From assembly GCF_003966155.1 (NCBI RefSeq), contig NZ_RXNS01000009.1, positions 118,766 through 182,765 of the forward strand: 64,000 nucleotides of DNA. Reading direction: 5' to 3'. The position numbers and the translations under genes are program-made. A model generated the notes under the pieces. It was not told where the DNA came from, ran no database searches, and was given only the letters and a program-made list of their open reading frames with translations. Shown here one piece after another: positions 57,148 through 64,000 of this stretch; position 1 is the stretch's first letter; each line of letters opens with the position of its first letter. Origin of the DNA: Halomonas nitroreducens (lineage in GTDB: Bacteria > Pseudomonadota > Gammaproteobacteria > Pseudomonadales > Halomonadaceae).

Positions 57148-57618
57148 ATGCGCGCGCCGCCTGCCGCCGATACCCCCCCCCGGGATGACGCCATCCGCCT
57201 GTTGGCTCGGCGGGAGTACGCCCGGGGCGAGCTGCACGAGCGCCTTGCCGCCAGGGGGCACGCGGCCGGCGAGATCGAGGCCTGCCTCGACGCCCTGGTC
57301 GAGCAGGGACTACAGAGTGATGCGCGCTTTGCCGAGAGCTTCCTGCGCGCCCGGGTGGTCCGCGGCCAGGGCCCGCTGAAGATCCGCGCCGAACTCGGTC
57401 GGCGAGGCGTCGACGACGACACCGCCCGGGCGGCCTTCCGTGAGGCCGAGGGCGAGGTCGACTGGTTTCGCCTGGCTGCCGAGGTCCTGGCGCGGCGCTT
57501 TCCCGGTCCCGGCGAGGGGCCACGAGAGCGCGCCCGCCGCGAGCGTTTCCTGGCCGGTCGCGGCTTCGACTTCGACCAGCTCAGGCACGCCCTCGCACAC
57601 GCCTGGGACGAGGCCTGA
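57148..57618 (+). CDS. recX: RecA modulator RecX
   Basis: RecX binds RecA filaments and limits their growth and strand exchange. The 156-residue, all-helical protein has three-helix repeats typical of RecX: IRLLARREYARGELHERLAARGH, CLDALVEQGLQSDARFAESFLRAR, and GPLKIRAELGRRGVDDDTARAAF. It starts 3 bp after recA, so it is probably translated from the same SOS-induced message. The weak ribosome site would keep RecX low relative to RecA. Confidence 0.92.
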   Translation: MRAPPAADTPPRDDAIRLLARREYARGELHERLAARGHAAGEIEACLDALVEQGLQSDARFAESFLRARVVRGQGPLKIRAELGRRGVDDDTARAAFREAEGEVDWFRLAAEVLARRFPGPGEGPRERARRERFLAGRGFDFDQLRHALAHAWDEA

Positions 57619-57663
57619 CTCCCCCCGACAGCCTTCCGCCCTTTAGTCGCTTGACGACTGCGC

Positions 57664-57669
57664 TATAAT
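57664..57669 (+). promoter_or_regulatory. -10 box of a predicted alaS promoter
   Basis: A perfect TATAAT at 57664-57669 predicts a start near 57676 and a GC-rich, hairpin-prone leader of about 120 nt before alaS. No -35 box at 17 bp is convincing; TTTAGT (57642-57647) is the nearest. TTGACG at 57651 is too close to be its partner. Confidence 0.45.
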
Positions 57670-57797
57670 GGTCCCCTTTGCGAATGCCCCGGGTGGCACT
57701 CCACGGGCGCAACGGCGTGCCGACACCGGCGTCGGCGGCGTGCCGGCCGACGACCACCCGCCCGGCGGGCCACCATGCTTATCGCCACGGATACCCC

Positions 57798-60404
57798 ATG
57801 AAAAGCGCAGACATCAGACAGGCCTTTCTGAAGTACTTCGAGGAGCAAGGGCACACCATCGTGCCGTCCAGCTCCCTGGTGCCGGGCAACGACCCGACGC
57901 TGCTGTTCACCAACGCCGGCATGGTGCCGTTCAAGGATGTCTTCCTCGGACGCGACCCGCGGCCCTATGTCCGTGCCACCTCGGCGCAGCGCTGCGTGCG
58001 TGCCGGGGGCAAGCACAACGACCTGGATAACGTCGGCTACACCGCACGGCACCATACCTTCTTCGAGATGCTGGGCAACTTCAGCTTCGGCGACTACTTC
58101 AAGCGGGATGCCATCCGCTTCGCCTGGGCCTTCCTCACCGAGGTGCTGGGGCTGCCCAGGGAGAAACTGTGGGTCACCGTCCACATCAGCGACGACGAGG
58201 CCGAGCGCATCTGGAAGGACGAGATCGGCGTCGACCCCGAGCGCTTCTCCAAGCTCGACGAGGACAATTTCTGGCAGATGGGCGATACCGGCCCCTGCGG
58301 CCCGAGTTCCGAGATCTTCTTCGATCACGGTCCCGAGGTGTGGGGCGGGCCTCCCGGCAGTCCCGAGGAAGACGGCGACCGCTACATCGAGATCTGGAAC
58401 CTGGTGTTCATGCAGTTCGATCGGGACGCCAGCGGCGAGATGCACCCGCTGCCCAAGCCGTCCATCGACACCGGCATGGGCCTGGAGCGCATCGCCGCGG
58501 TGATGCAGGGCGTGCATTCGAACTACGAAATCGACCTCTTCCAGTATCTGCTCGAGGCCGCCGCTCGGGCCACCGGCCACGCTGATACCACCACGCCCTC
58601 GCTGCGGGTGATCGCCGATCACATCCGTTCCTGCGCCTTCCTGATCGCCGATGGCGTGCTGCCCTCCAATGAGGGGCGCGGCTACGTGCTGCGCCGGATC
58701 ATTCGCCGTGCGGTGCGTCACGGCCACAAGCTGGGCGCCAAGGGCAGCTTCTTCCACAAGCTGGTGGGGGCGCTGGACGTGGTGATGGGCGAGGCCTATC
58801 CCGAACTGCGCGAGGCCCGGCACCAGATCGAGCGCGTGCTGCTCAAGGAGGAGGAACAGTTCGCCCGTACCCTGGAGCACGGCATGGGCCTGCTCGAGGC
58901 GGCCCTGGACGAGCTCGAGGGCGAGGTGCTGGCCGGCGAGACGGTGTTCAAGCTCTACGATACCTACGGCTTTCCCTACGACCTGACGGCCGATGTCTGC
59001 CGAGAGCGTGGCGTCAGCCTCGACGAGGCCGGCTTCGAGCGAGAGCTGGAGGCCCAACGCGAGCGCGCCCGGGCGGCCAGCCAGTTCGACGCCGACTACG
59101 GGGCGGCCCTGGACCTCGAGGGCGAGACCGCCTTCACGGGCTATGACCGGCTGGAGGATCGGGCCACCGTCACCGCCCTGGTCGACCGCGAGGGCAACCC
59201 GCTGGCCAAGCTGGTGCCGGAGCAGCGCGGCGTGGTGGTGCTGGACCGCACCCCCTTCTACGGCGAGTCCGGCGGCCAGGTGGGCGACACCGGCTACCTG
59301 GTGCTCGAGAGTGGCCGCTTCCTGGTCACCGACACCCAGAAGCAAGCCGGCCACCACCTGCACCACGGCGTGTTGCTCGAGGGCGAGCTCGCGGTGGGGG
59401 CCCCGGTGACCCCCCAGGTCGATCCGACCTTGCGCGCGGCCACGGTGCGCAACCACTCCGCCACCCACCTGTTGCACCAGGCACTGCGCATGGTGCTGGG
59501 CGATCACGTCCAGCAGAAGGGCTCACTGGTCACGCCGGAGCGGCTGCGCTTCGACTTCAGCCACTTCGAGCCGATGAGCGCCGAGCAGCTGGCCGAGGTG
59601 GAGCGCCTGGTCAACGAGCAGGTGCTGGCCAATGCCGCGACCCGCATCGAGCACATGACCCTCGATGAGGCAAAGGCGAGGGGCGCGGCGGCGCTGTTTG
59701 AGGCCAAGTACGCCGAGGACGTGCGGGTGCTGACCATCGGTGCCGACGCGTTCTCCGTGGAGCTGTGCGGCGGTACCCACGTGGTGCGCAGCGGCGACAT
59801 CGGCTGCTTCCATATCGTCAGCGAGGCCGGCATCGCCAGCGGCGTGCGGCGCGTCGAGGCGATCACCGGCGAGGGCGCGCTGGCCTACTTCCGTCAGCAG
59901 GAAGCTCGGGTGGGCCACATCGCCGAACGCCTCAAGGCCAAGCCCGAGCAGCTCGAGGAACGGGTCGACGCGCTGGTCGAGCGCAACCGCGGCCTGGAGA
60001 AGGAACTCGAGCGGCTCAAGGGCAAGCTGGCCAGCGCCGCCGGCAACGACATGCTCGGCGAGGCCCGCGAGATCAAGGGCGTCAAGGTGCTGGCCAAGCG
60101 CCTGGACGGGGTGTCCGGCAAGGAACTGCGCGGCATGCTCGACCAGCTCAAGAACAAGCTGGGCTCGGGCATCGTGGTGCTGGGCGTGGCCGACGAGAGC
60201 GCCGGTAAGGTAAGCCTGATCGCCGGGGTCACCGATGACCTGACCGCCCGCGTCAAGGCCGGTGAGCTGGTCAACCACGTGGCCTCCCAGGTCGGTGGCA
60301 AGGGCGGCGGGCGCCCCGACATGGCCCAGGCCGGCGGCAGTGATGTCGCGGCCCTGCCGGGGGCGCTGGAAAGCGTCCCGGTGTGGGTCGAGGACAGGCT
60401 CTAG
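57798..60404 (+). CDS. alaS: Alanyl-tRNA synthetase
   Basis: AlaS charges tRNA-Ala and edits Ser- and Gly-tRNA-Ala. The 868-residue class II enzyme begins [19 protein letters not shown] and has the catalytic core with [15 protein letters not shown] and [42 protein letters not shown] sequence (segments of the core). The zinc editing site is His553, His557, Cys657, His661 (HSATH and CGGTH). A C-terminal coiled coil and C-Ala domain end in [14 protein letters not shown] 57798 begins conserved sequence. It sits between recX and lysC as in many gammaproteobacteria. Confidence 0.97.
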   Translation: MKSADIRQAFLKYFEEQGHTIVPSSSLVPGNDPTLLFTNAGMVPFKDVFLGRDPRPYVRATSAQRCVRAGGKHNDLDNVGYTARHHTFFEMLGNFSFGDYFKRDAIRFAWAFLTEVLGLPREKLWVTVHISDDEAERIWKDEIGVDPERFSKLDEDNFWQMGDTGPCGPSSEIFFDHGPEVWGGPPGSPEEDGDRYIEIWNLVFMQFDRDASGEMHPLPKPSIDTGMGLERIAAVMQGVHSNYEIDLFQYLLEAAARATGHADTTTPSLRVIADHIRSCAFLIADGVLPSNEGRGYVLRRIIRRAVRHGHKLGAKGSFFHKLVGALDVVMGEAYPELREARHQIERVLLKEEEQFARTLEHGMGLLEAALDELEGEVLAGETVFKLYDTYGFPYDLTADVCRERGVSLDEAGFERELEAQRERARAASQFDADYGAALDLEGETAFTGYDRLEDRATVTALVDREGNPLAKLVPEQRGVVVLDRTPFYGESGGQVGDTGYLVLESGRFLVTDTQKQAGHHLHHGVLLEGELAVGAPVTPQVDPTLRAATVRNHSATHLLHQALRMVLGDHVQQKGSLVTPERLRFDFSHFEPMSAEQLAEVERLVNEQVLANAATRIEHMTLDEAKARGAAALFEAKYAEDVRVLTIGADAFSVELCGGTHVVRSGDIGCFHIVSEAGIASGVRRVEAITGEGALAYFRQQEARVGHIAERLKAKPEQLEERVDALVERNRGLEKELERLKGKLASAAGNDMLGEAREIKGVKVLAKRLDGVSGKELRGMLDQLKNKLGSGIVVLGVADESAGKVSLIAGVTDDLTARVKAGELVNHVASQVGGKGGGRPDMAQAGGSDVAALPGALESVPVWVEDRL

Positions 60405-60410
60405 TCTTTT

Positions 60411-60451
60411 GGGGGCCGGAGGCAGCGATGCCCCCGGCCCCTGGTCTTTGC
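60411..60451 (+). terminator. Hairpin between alaS and lysC
   Basis: GGGGCCGG (60412-60419) pairs with CCGGCCCC (60434-60441), with an inner GGC/GCC pair in the loop, followed by TGGTCTTTG. It is a probable, moderately strong alaS terminator. Confidence 0.5.
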
Positions 60452-60508
60452 GGCCTCCATCACCCTTCACGCATTCGAACGCTAACTCGAAACGAGGGAT
60501 AACGACAC

Positions 60509-61759
60509 ATGGCACTATACGTACAGAAGTTCGGCGGCACCTCGGTGGGCTCCGTGGAGCGCATCAAGGCCGTGGCCGAGAAGGTCAAGGGCTTCCGTGA
60601 CGCCGGCCATCAGGTCGTGGTCGTGGTCTCGGCCATGAGCGGCGAGACCAATCGCCTGATCGGCCTGGCCAATGACATCAACGACGACCCGACCCCACGC
60701 GAGATGGACATGCTGGTCTCCACCGGCGAGCAGGTCACCATTTCGCTGCTGACCATGGCCCTGCACAAGCTGGGCGTGCCGGCGACCTCCTACACCGGCT
60801 CCCAGGTCGGCATCATGACCGACAGCGCCCACACCAAGGCGCGGATCCAGCGCATCGAGACCGAGGACATGCGCCAGGACCTGGACGACGGCCAGGTGGC
60901 TGTGGTGGCCGGCTTCCAGGGCGTCGACGAGGAGGGCAACATCACCACCCTCGGGCGCGGCGGCTCCGACACCACCGGGGTAGCCCTGGCCGCGGCGCTG
61001 AACGCCGACGAGTGCCAGATCTACACCGACGTCGATGGCGTCTACACCACCGACCCCCGTGTCTGCTCCCGCGCCCAGCGCCTGGACACTATCACCGTGG
61101 AGGAGATGCTGGAGCTGGCCAGCCTCGGCTCCAAGGTCCTGCAGATTCGCGCCGTCGAATTCGCCGGCAAGTACAATGTTCCGCTGCGCGTGCTGTCCAG
61201 CTTCGAGGATGGCCCCGGCACCCTGATCGTCGCAGACTCCGACAAAGACGAGGATTCCATGGAAGAACCGCTGATCTCCGGTATCGCCTTCACCGCCAAC
61301 GAGGCCAAGCTGACCCTGCTCAACACGCCTGACGTGCCGGGCGTGGCCTACCGCATCCTGGGGCCGATCGCCGATGCCAACATCGAGATCGACATGATCG
61401 TGCAGAACGTGGCGCCGGCCGGTGACTACACCGACTTCACCTTCACCGTCGCCAAGGGCGATTACAAGCAGACCCTCAAGATCCTCGAGGAGCAGGTACT
61501 GCCCGAGCTGGGCGAGGGCGAGGTCAAGGGCGACGACAAGATCGCCAAGGTCTCCCTGGTGGGCGTGGGCATGCGCTCTCACGCCGGCGTGGCCTCCAAG
61601 ATGTTCCGGGTGCTGGCCGAGGAGAACATCAATATCCGCATGGTCTCCACCTCCGAGATCAAGATCTCGGTCGTGGTCGACGAGAAGCACATGGAGTTGG
61701 CCGTGCGCGCCCTGCACCAGGCCTTCGGTCTCGACAAGGATGACATCGAAAGCGAATAA
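60509..61759 (+). CDS. lysC: Aspartate kinase (monofunctional)
   Basis: This enzyme phosphorylates aspartate, opening the lysine/threonine/methionine pathway; in halophilic relatives it also supplies the precursor of ectoine. The 416-residue protein has KFGGTSVGSVERIKAVA at the N terminus, the kinase segment VVVVSAMSGETNRLI, ATP-binding GGSDTTGVALAAALNADECQIYTDVDGVYTTDP, and two C-terminal ACT domains (LTLLNTPDVPGVAYRILGPIADANIEIDMI and KVSLVGVGMRSHAGVASKMFRVLAEENINIRMV-type segments) that bind feedback inhibitors. It precedes csrA, as in many gammaproteobacteria. Confidence 0.95.
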   Translation: MALYVQKFGGTSVGSVERIKAVAEKVKGFRDAGHQVVVVVSAMSGETNRLIGLANDINDDPTPREMDMLVSTGEQVTISLLTMALHKLGVPATSYTGSQVGIMTDSAHTKARIQRIETEDMRQDLDDGQVAVVAGFQGVDEEGNITTLGRGGSDTTGVALAAALNADECQIYTDVDGVYTTDPRVCSRAQRLDTITVEEMLELASLGSKVLQIRAVEFAGKYNVPLRVLSSFEDGPGTLIVADSDKDEDSMEEPLISGIAFTANEAKLTLLNTPDVPGVAYRILGPIADANIEIDMIVQNVAPAGDYTDFTFTVAKGDYKQTLKILEEQVLPELGEGEVKGDDKIAKVSLVGVGMRSHAGVASKMFRVLAEENINIRMVSTSEIKISVVVDEKHMELAVRALHQAFGLDKDDIESE

Positions 61760-61957
61760 GGCGTCGTAGTTCGTTTTCAGCTTCTACGCTTGTAGGGAAG
61801 TCCGGGGCTTCGCCGTGACAGGGCTTCCTTTCAACGAGCCCATTGGTTGTCATGGTCGACGCCAGTGGCCAGGGACGACGCCGTGGCAGCCATCGCGACG
61901 TCGTCACCTGTCGAAGACGAGCATCCCGCAGTCAGTAGTCTGAGAAGGAGATCAGTC

Positions 61958-62161
61958 ATGCTCATCCTGACTCGCCGTGTCGGCGAAACCCTGATGATCG
62001 GTGACGACATCACCGTCACCGTGCTTGGCGTCAAGGGCAACCAGGTCCGCATCGGCGTCAACGCCCCCAAGGACGTCGCCGTCCACCGTGAAGAGATCTA
62101 TCAACGCATTCAGCGCGAGAAGACGGATGGGGATGCCGATGATGGGACAGACGAGGCCTGA
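61958..62161 (+). CDS. csrA: Carbon storage regulator CsrA/RsmA
   Basis: CsrA is a small dimeric RNA-binding protein that recognises ANGGA motifs in mRNA leaders and hairpins. The 67-residue protein matches throughout: [24 protein letters not shown], then [19 protein letters not shown] with the RNA-contacting Arg44 and the conserved GVNAP-VHREEI block; Leu4 and Arg6 are also in place. A strong AAGGAG ribosome site lies 7-8 nt upstream. The order lysC-csrA-tRNA-Ser-tRNA-Arg is that of E. coli and Pseudomonas relatives. Its probable antagonist RNA lies at 51.8-52.1 kb. Confidence 0.98.
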   Translation: MLILTRRVGETLMIGDDITVTVLGVKGNQVRIGVNAPKDVAVHREEIYQRIQREKTDGDADDGTDEA

Positions 62162-62250
62162 GCTCCCGGGCCGAGGGGGATGTGCAGAAAATTCCCCGAA
62201 GCGCTGGACAATGGCCTTTTAAATCGGTAGGATACGCACCTGTCGATGAG

Positions 62251-62343
62251 GGAGAGGTGGCCGAGTGGCTGAAGGCGCTCCCCTGCTAAGGGAGTATGGG
62301 GTTTATAGCCTCATCGAGGGTTCGAATCCCTCCCTCTCCGCCA
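62251..62343 (+). tRNA. tRNA-Ser (GCU anticodon)
   Basis: 93 nt with the long variable arm of serine tRNAs. The acceptor stem pairs GGAGAGG with CCTCTCC, followed by G and an encoded CCA. The anticodon loop in CCCCTGCTAAGGG gives GCT (GCU), reading AGC/AGU. T-loop GGTTCGAATCC is intact. Confidence 0.97.
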
Positions 62344-62378
62344 CGTTCGTCATGAACGTCTCGACACGGTAAAGATCA

Positions 62379-62455
62379 GCGCCCGTAGCTCAGCTGGATA
62401 GAGTACCTGACTACGAATCAGGTGGTCGGAGGTTCGAATCCTCCCGGGCGCGCCA
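62379..62455 (+). tRNA. tRNA-Arg (ACG anticodon), copy 1
   Basis: 77 nt. GCGCCCG pairs with CGGGCGC, followed by G and an encoded CCA. Anticodon loop CTACGAA gives ACG, expected to be edited to ICG by TadA so that it reads CGU, CGC and CGA. TAGCTCAGCTGGATAGAG is the D arm. Confidence 0.98.
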
Positions 62456-62527
62456 TCTTTATCCTCGATGACCCGAGTCGTCACGATCCGGATCGTCACT
62501 CTGCGATGACCCTGCTTGTCGCCGAAA

Positions 62528-62604
62528 GCGCCCGTAGCTCAGCTGGATAGAGTACCTGACTACGAATCAGGTGGTCGGAGGTTCGAATCCTCCCGGGCGC
62601 GCCA
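62528..62604 (+). tRNA. tRNA-Arg (ACG anticodon), copy 2
   Basis: A 77-nt sequence identical to the copy at 62379-62455, 72 bp downstream. The spacer differs from the one upstream, so this is a tandem tRNA gene duplication rather than a longer repeat. Tandem Arg-ACG genes after csrA also occur in E. coli. Confidence 0.98.
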
Positions 62605-62610
62605 GATTCC

Positions 62611-62645
62611 GACCCGTCCTCCTCGCGAGGGCGGGTCTTCTGCTT
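62611..62645 (+). terminator. Terminator of the tRNA cluster
   Basis: GACCCGTCCTC (62611-62621) pairs with GAGGGCGGGTC (62627-62637) with one wobble pair and a 5-nt loop, followed by TTCTGCTTT. It sits 7 bp after the last tRNA. Confidence 0.7.
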
Positions 62646-62761
62646 TCCTGTTGATGATTTCTCGCTAGCCGGACCGGCCGTGCCCAGAGAGGGGCCCCGG
62701 CTCCGCGATCGTTTGAGGCGCCGTCGCTTTGCGATGAGCGTCCTTTTTTTGCCTGTCCGTC

Positions 62762-63778
62762 TCAGGCCGGCGTGGCCAGTCGCTCCTCCCGGGGGTCTCC
62801 AAGGCCGCTCAGGAAGGCCTCCAGCTCGGTGATTCGGCGCAGGGCCTGGAAGCGTCGGGCGGCTTCTACATCCCGCCCGCGCATCTGGTTCAACCATTGT
62901 TTAAGGAGGGAGACCACGATCTTGCCCGGGAGTGTGGTACGTTGCGCTGCAGCATAGTCGGTCAGCACCCGGGCCTTCTCGGCCCAGGGCGTCGCCGGCA
63001 GGCGCTGGCCGGTGGCCTGCCAGTGGCGGATGCGTCGCGCCAGACCGGGGTCGGCCAGGGCGCCGCGGCCGAGCATGACGTCGCGGCAGCCGGAGAGGGT
63101 GCGGGCCTTCCAGTAGTCTTCCAGGGTCCAGATGTCGCCATTGGCGACCACCGGGATGGCCAGGTGCTGGCGGATGCGGCCAATCCACTCCCAGTGGGCC
63201 GGCGGGCGGTAGCCCTCGTTGCGGGTGCGGCCGTGGACCACCAGCTGGCGGGCACCGCCATCCTCGGCGGCTCGGGAGCAGGCCAGCGCCAGCCGGCGGT
63301 CGGCGAAGCCCAGGCGGACCTTGGCAGTCACCGGGATGGTGTCGCCCACGGCGGCATGCACGGCGCTCACGGCGGCGTACAGTCGTTGCGGGTCGCGCAG
63401 CATGGAGGCACCGCCGTCGTGGCGGTTGACCAGCTTGGCGGGGCAGCCGAAATTCAGATCCAGGCTCGCGGCGCCCAGGCGCAGGGCCTGGCGGGCGTTG
63501 GCCGCCAGGGCGACAGGGTCAGAGCCCAGCAGCTGCAGATGGACAGGCACGCCGCTGGGGGTTCCGGGGGGCGCGTCGCCGTTGAGTTCCGGGCAGTGGC
63601 GGAGGAAGGCGCGGGGCGGCAGGCGCGTGTCCACCACCCGTACGAACTCGGTCACCGTCCAGTCGAAACCGGCGGAGCGCGTCAGCAGGTCGCGGGTCAC
63701 CGCATCGATCACCCCTTCCATGGGGGCTAGGCCGATACGGCCTTCATGTAGTAAATTAACAACGTTGACTTCCACCAT
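62762..63778 (-). CDS. dusC: tRNA-dihydrouridine(16) synthase
   Basis: This FMN enzyme reduces a uridine in the tRNA D-loop. The 338-residue protein has the TIM-barrel start IGLAPMEGVIDAVTRDLL, the catalytic Cys at about residue 112 in LNFGCPAKLVNRHDGGASML, VTAKVRLGF, the VVHGRTRNEGYRPPAHWEWI substrate segment and PVVANGDIWTLEDYW. MEGV at the N terminus and NRHDGGA point to DusC (U16) rather than DusA or DusB. The start at 63778 is plausible; a slightly later start would also keep the barrel. It is divergent from the oadG-like gene. Confidence 0.93.
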   Translation of the reverse strand: MVEVNVVNLLHEGRIGLAPMEGVIDAVTRDLLTRSAGFDWTVTEFVRVVDTRLPPRAFLRHCPELNGDAPPGTPSGVPVHLQLLGSDPVALAANARQALRLGAASLDLNFGCPAKLVNRHDGGASMLRDPQRLYAAVSAVHAAVGDTIPVTAKVRLGFADRRLALACSRAAEDGGARQLVVHGRTRNEGYRPPAHWEWIGRIRQHLAIPVVANGDIWTLEDYWKARTLSGCRDVMLGRGALADPGLARRIRHWQATGQRLPATPWAEKARVLTDYAAAQRTTLPGKIVVSLLKQWLNQMRGRDVEAARRFQALRRITELEAFLSGLGDPREERLATPA

Positions 63779-63894
63779 GGCGTGATTGCAATCCGTCGGG
63801 AGTCTGGCAGGTTATACGATCAGAATTTATGCGCAAGTCATCCTGATCTCGTGTTTTTCGCGCAAGGTGACTGCATTGCCGAGGAGATTTCCGC

Positions 63895-64000
63895 ATGCAG
63901 GACATGCAGCTGTTGAACGAGGGCTTCGCCCTGATGGGGCTCGGCATGGGCTTCGTGTTTGTTTTTCTTACCGTGCTAGTGATCGTCACGACCCTGATGT
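63895..64000 (+). CDS. oadG: OadG-like sodium-pump gamma subunit, N-terminal fragment
   Basis: The gene runs off the window. The visible 35 residues (MQDMQLLNEGFALMGLGMGF, then VFVFLTVLVIVTTLM) are a short periplasmic start and one transmembrane helix, the pattern of the gamma chain of oxaloacetate decarboxylase Na+ pumps, which anchors the OadA/OadB subunits. A GAGGAG ribosome site precedes the ATG at 63895. If oadA and oadB follow outside the window the assignment would be firm; from this fragment it is probable. Confidence 0.7.
   Translation, partial: MQDMQLLNEGFALMGLGMGFVFVFLTVLVIVTTLM

Noticed and set aside
60405..60508. Lysine riboswitch upstream of lysC
   Set aside because: The 104-bp gap is too short for the lysine aptamer and contains only a simple terminator-like hairpin.
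62379..62604. Direct repeat as a possible attachment site or duplication element
   Set aside because: The repeat is exactly two tRNA-Arg genes; no integrase, partial tRNA copy or foreign genes lie nearby.

Overview
The window is a gene-dense, high-GC chromosomal segment from a free-living gammaproteobacterium. Gene content and order (dnaE-accA-tilS, rho, ubiD, ppk1-hemB, ubiE-ubiJ-ubiB-hisE-tatABC, hslVU-SPOR-argS-priA, mrcA/pilMNOPQ-aroKB-gltBD, pyrG-kdsA-eno, fdxA-mutS, recA-recX-alaS-lysC-csrA-tRNA) suggest the Pseudomonas/Oceanospirillales side of the class, most like Halomonas and relatives. That placement is inference from synteny and protein character; no search was run. I see no prophage, insertion sequence, CRISPR array or plasmid gene, so this is core genome. 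The novelty lies between the genes.

Layout. 1-12 kb: end of dnaE, accA, tilS, ppx (reverse), rho with a long leader, then an overlapping run ubiD-fre-folM plus a 42-residue membrane ORF, a complex leader, a DAHP synthase gene and a DUF3087-type gene. 12-31 kb: mostly reverse-strand units (ppk1, hemB; ubiE-ubiJ-ubiB-hisE-tatABC; DUF971; hslVU, SPOR protein, argS, priA) with elbB, rpmE and maeB forward. 31-52 kb: a DUF481 outer-membrane protein and mrcA in reverse, then forward pilMNOPQ-aroK-aroB, gltBD and pyrG-kdsA-eno. 52-64 kb: fdxA and mutS in reverse; pncC, recA (with a LexA box), recX, alaS, lysC, csrA, tRNA-Ser and two tRNA-Arg forward; dusC in reverse; and the start of an oadG-like gene.

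Two regulatory systems stand out. (1) Between eno and fdxA lies an apparently non-coding stretch with about 13 GGA motifs, several in hairpin loops, ending in an intrinsic terminator. An 18-bp dyad resembling the GacA/UvrY box sits upstream. It looks like an RsmZ/CsrB-type RNA that sequesters CsrA, and csrA lies 10 kb away. (2) Upstream of the DAHP synthase gene there are two tandem, apparently duplicated leader-peptide units. Each has a strong Shine-Dalgarno site and a cluster of Tyr/Trp/Phe codons followed by stable hairpins; the second ORF ends 5 nt before the DAHP synthase start codon. This looks like a double attenuator for aromatic amino acid synthesis.

A third recurring structure is a family of CTTNNAG heptamer arrays. 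They lie on or a few bases beyond the stop codons of three reverse-strand genes that end transcription units (tatC, hslU, priA), each near a short perfect hairpin. Functionally the genes cover DNA replication and repair, the SOS response, fatty-acid, ubiquinone, heme and aromatic biosynthesis, glutamate synthesis, protein export and turnover, type IV pili, translation, and global post-transcriptional control.
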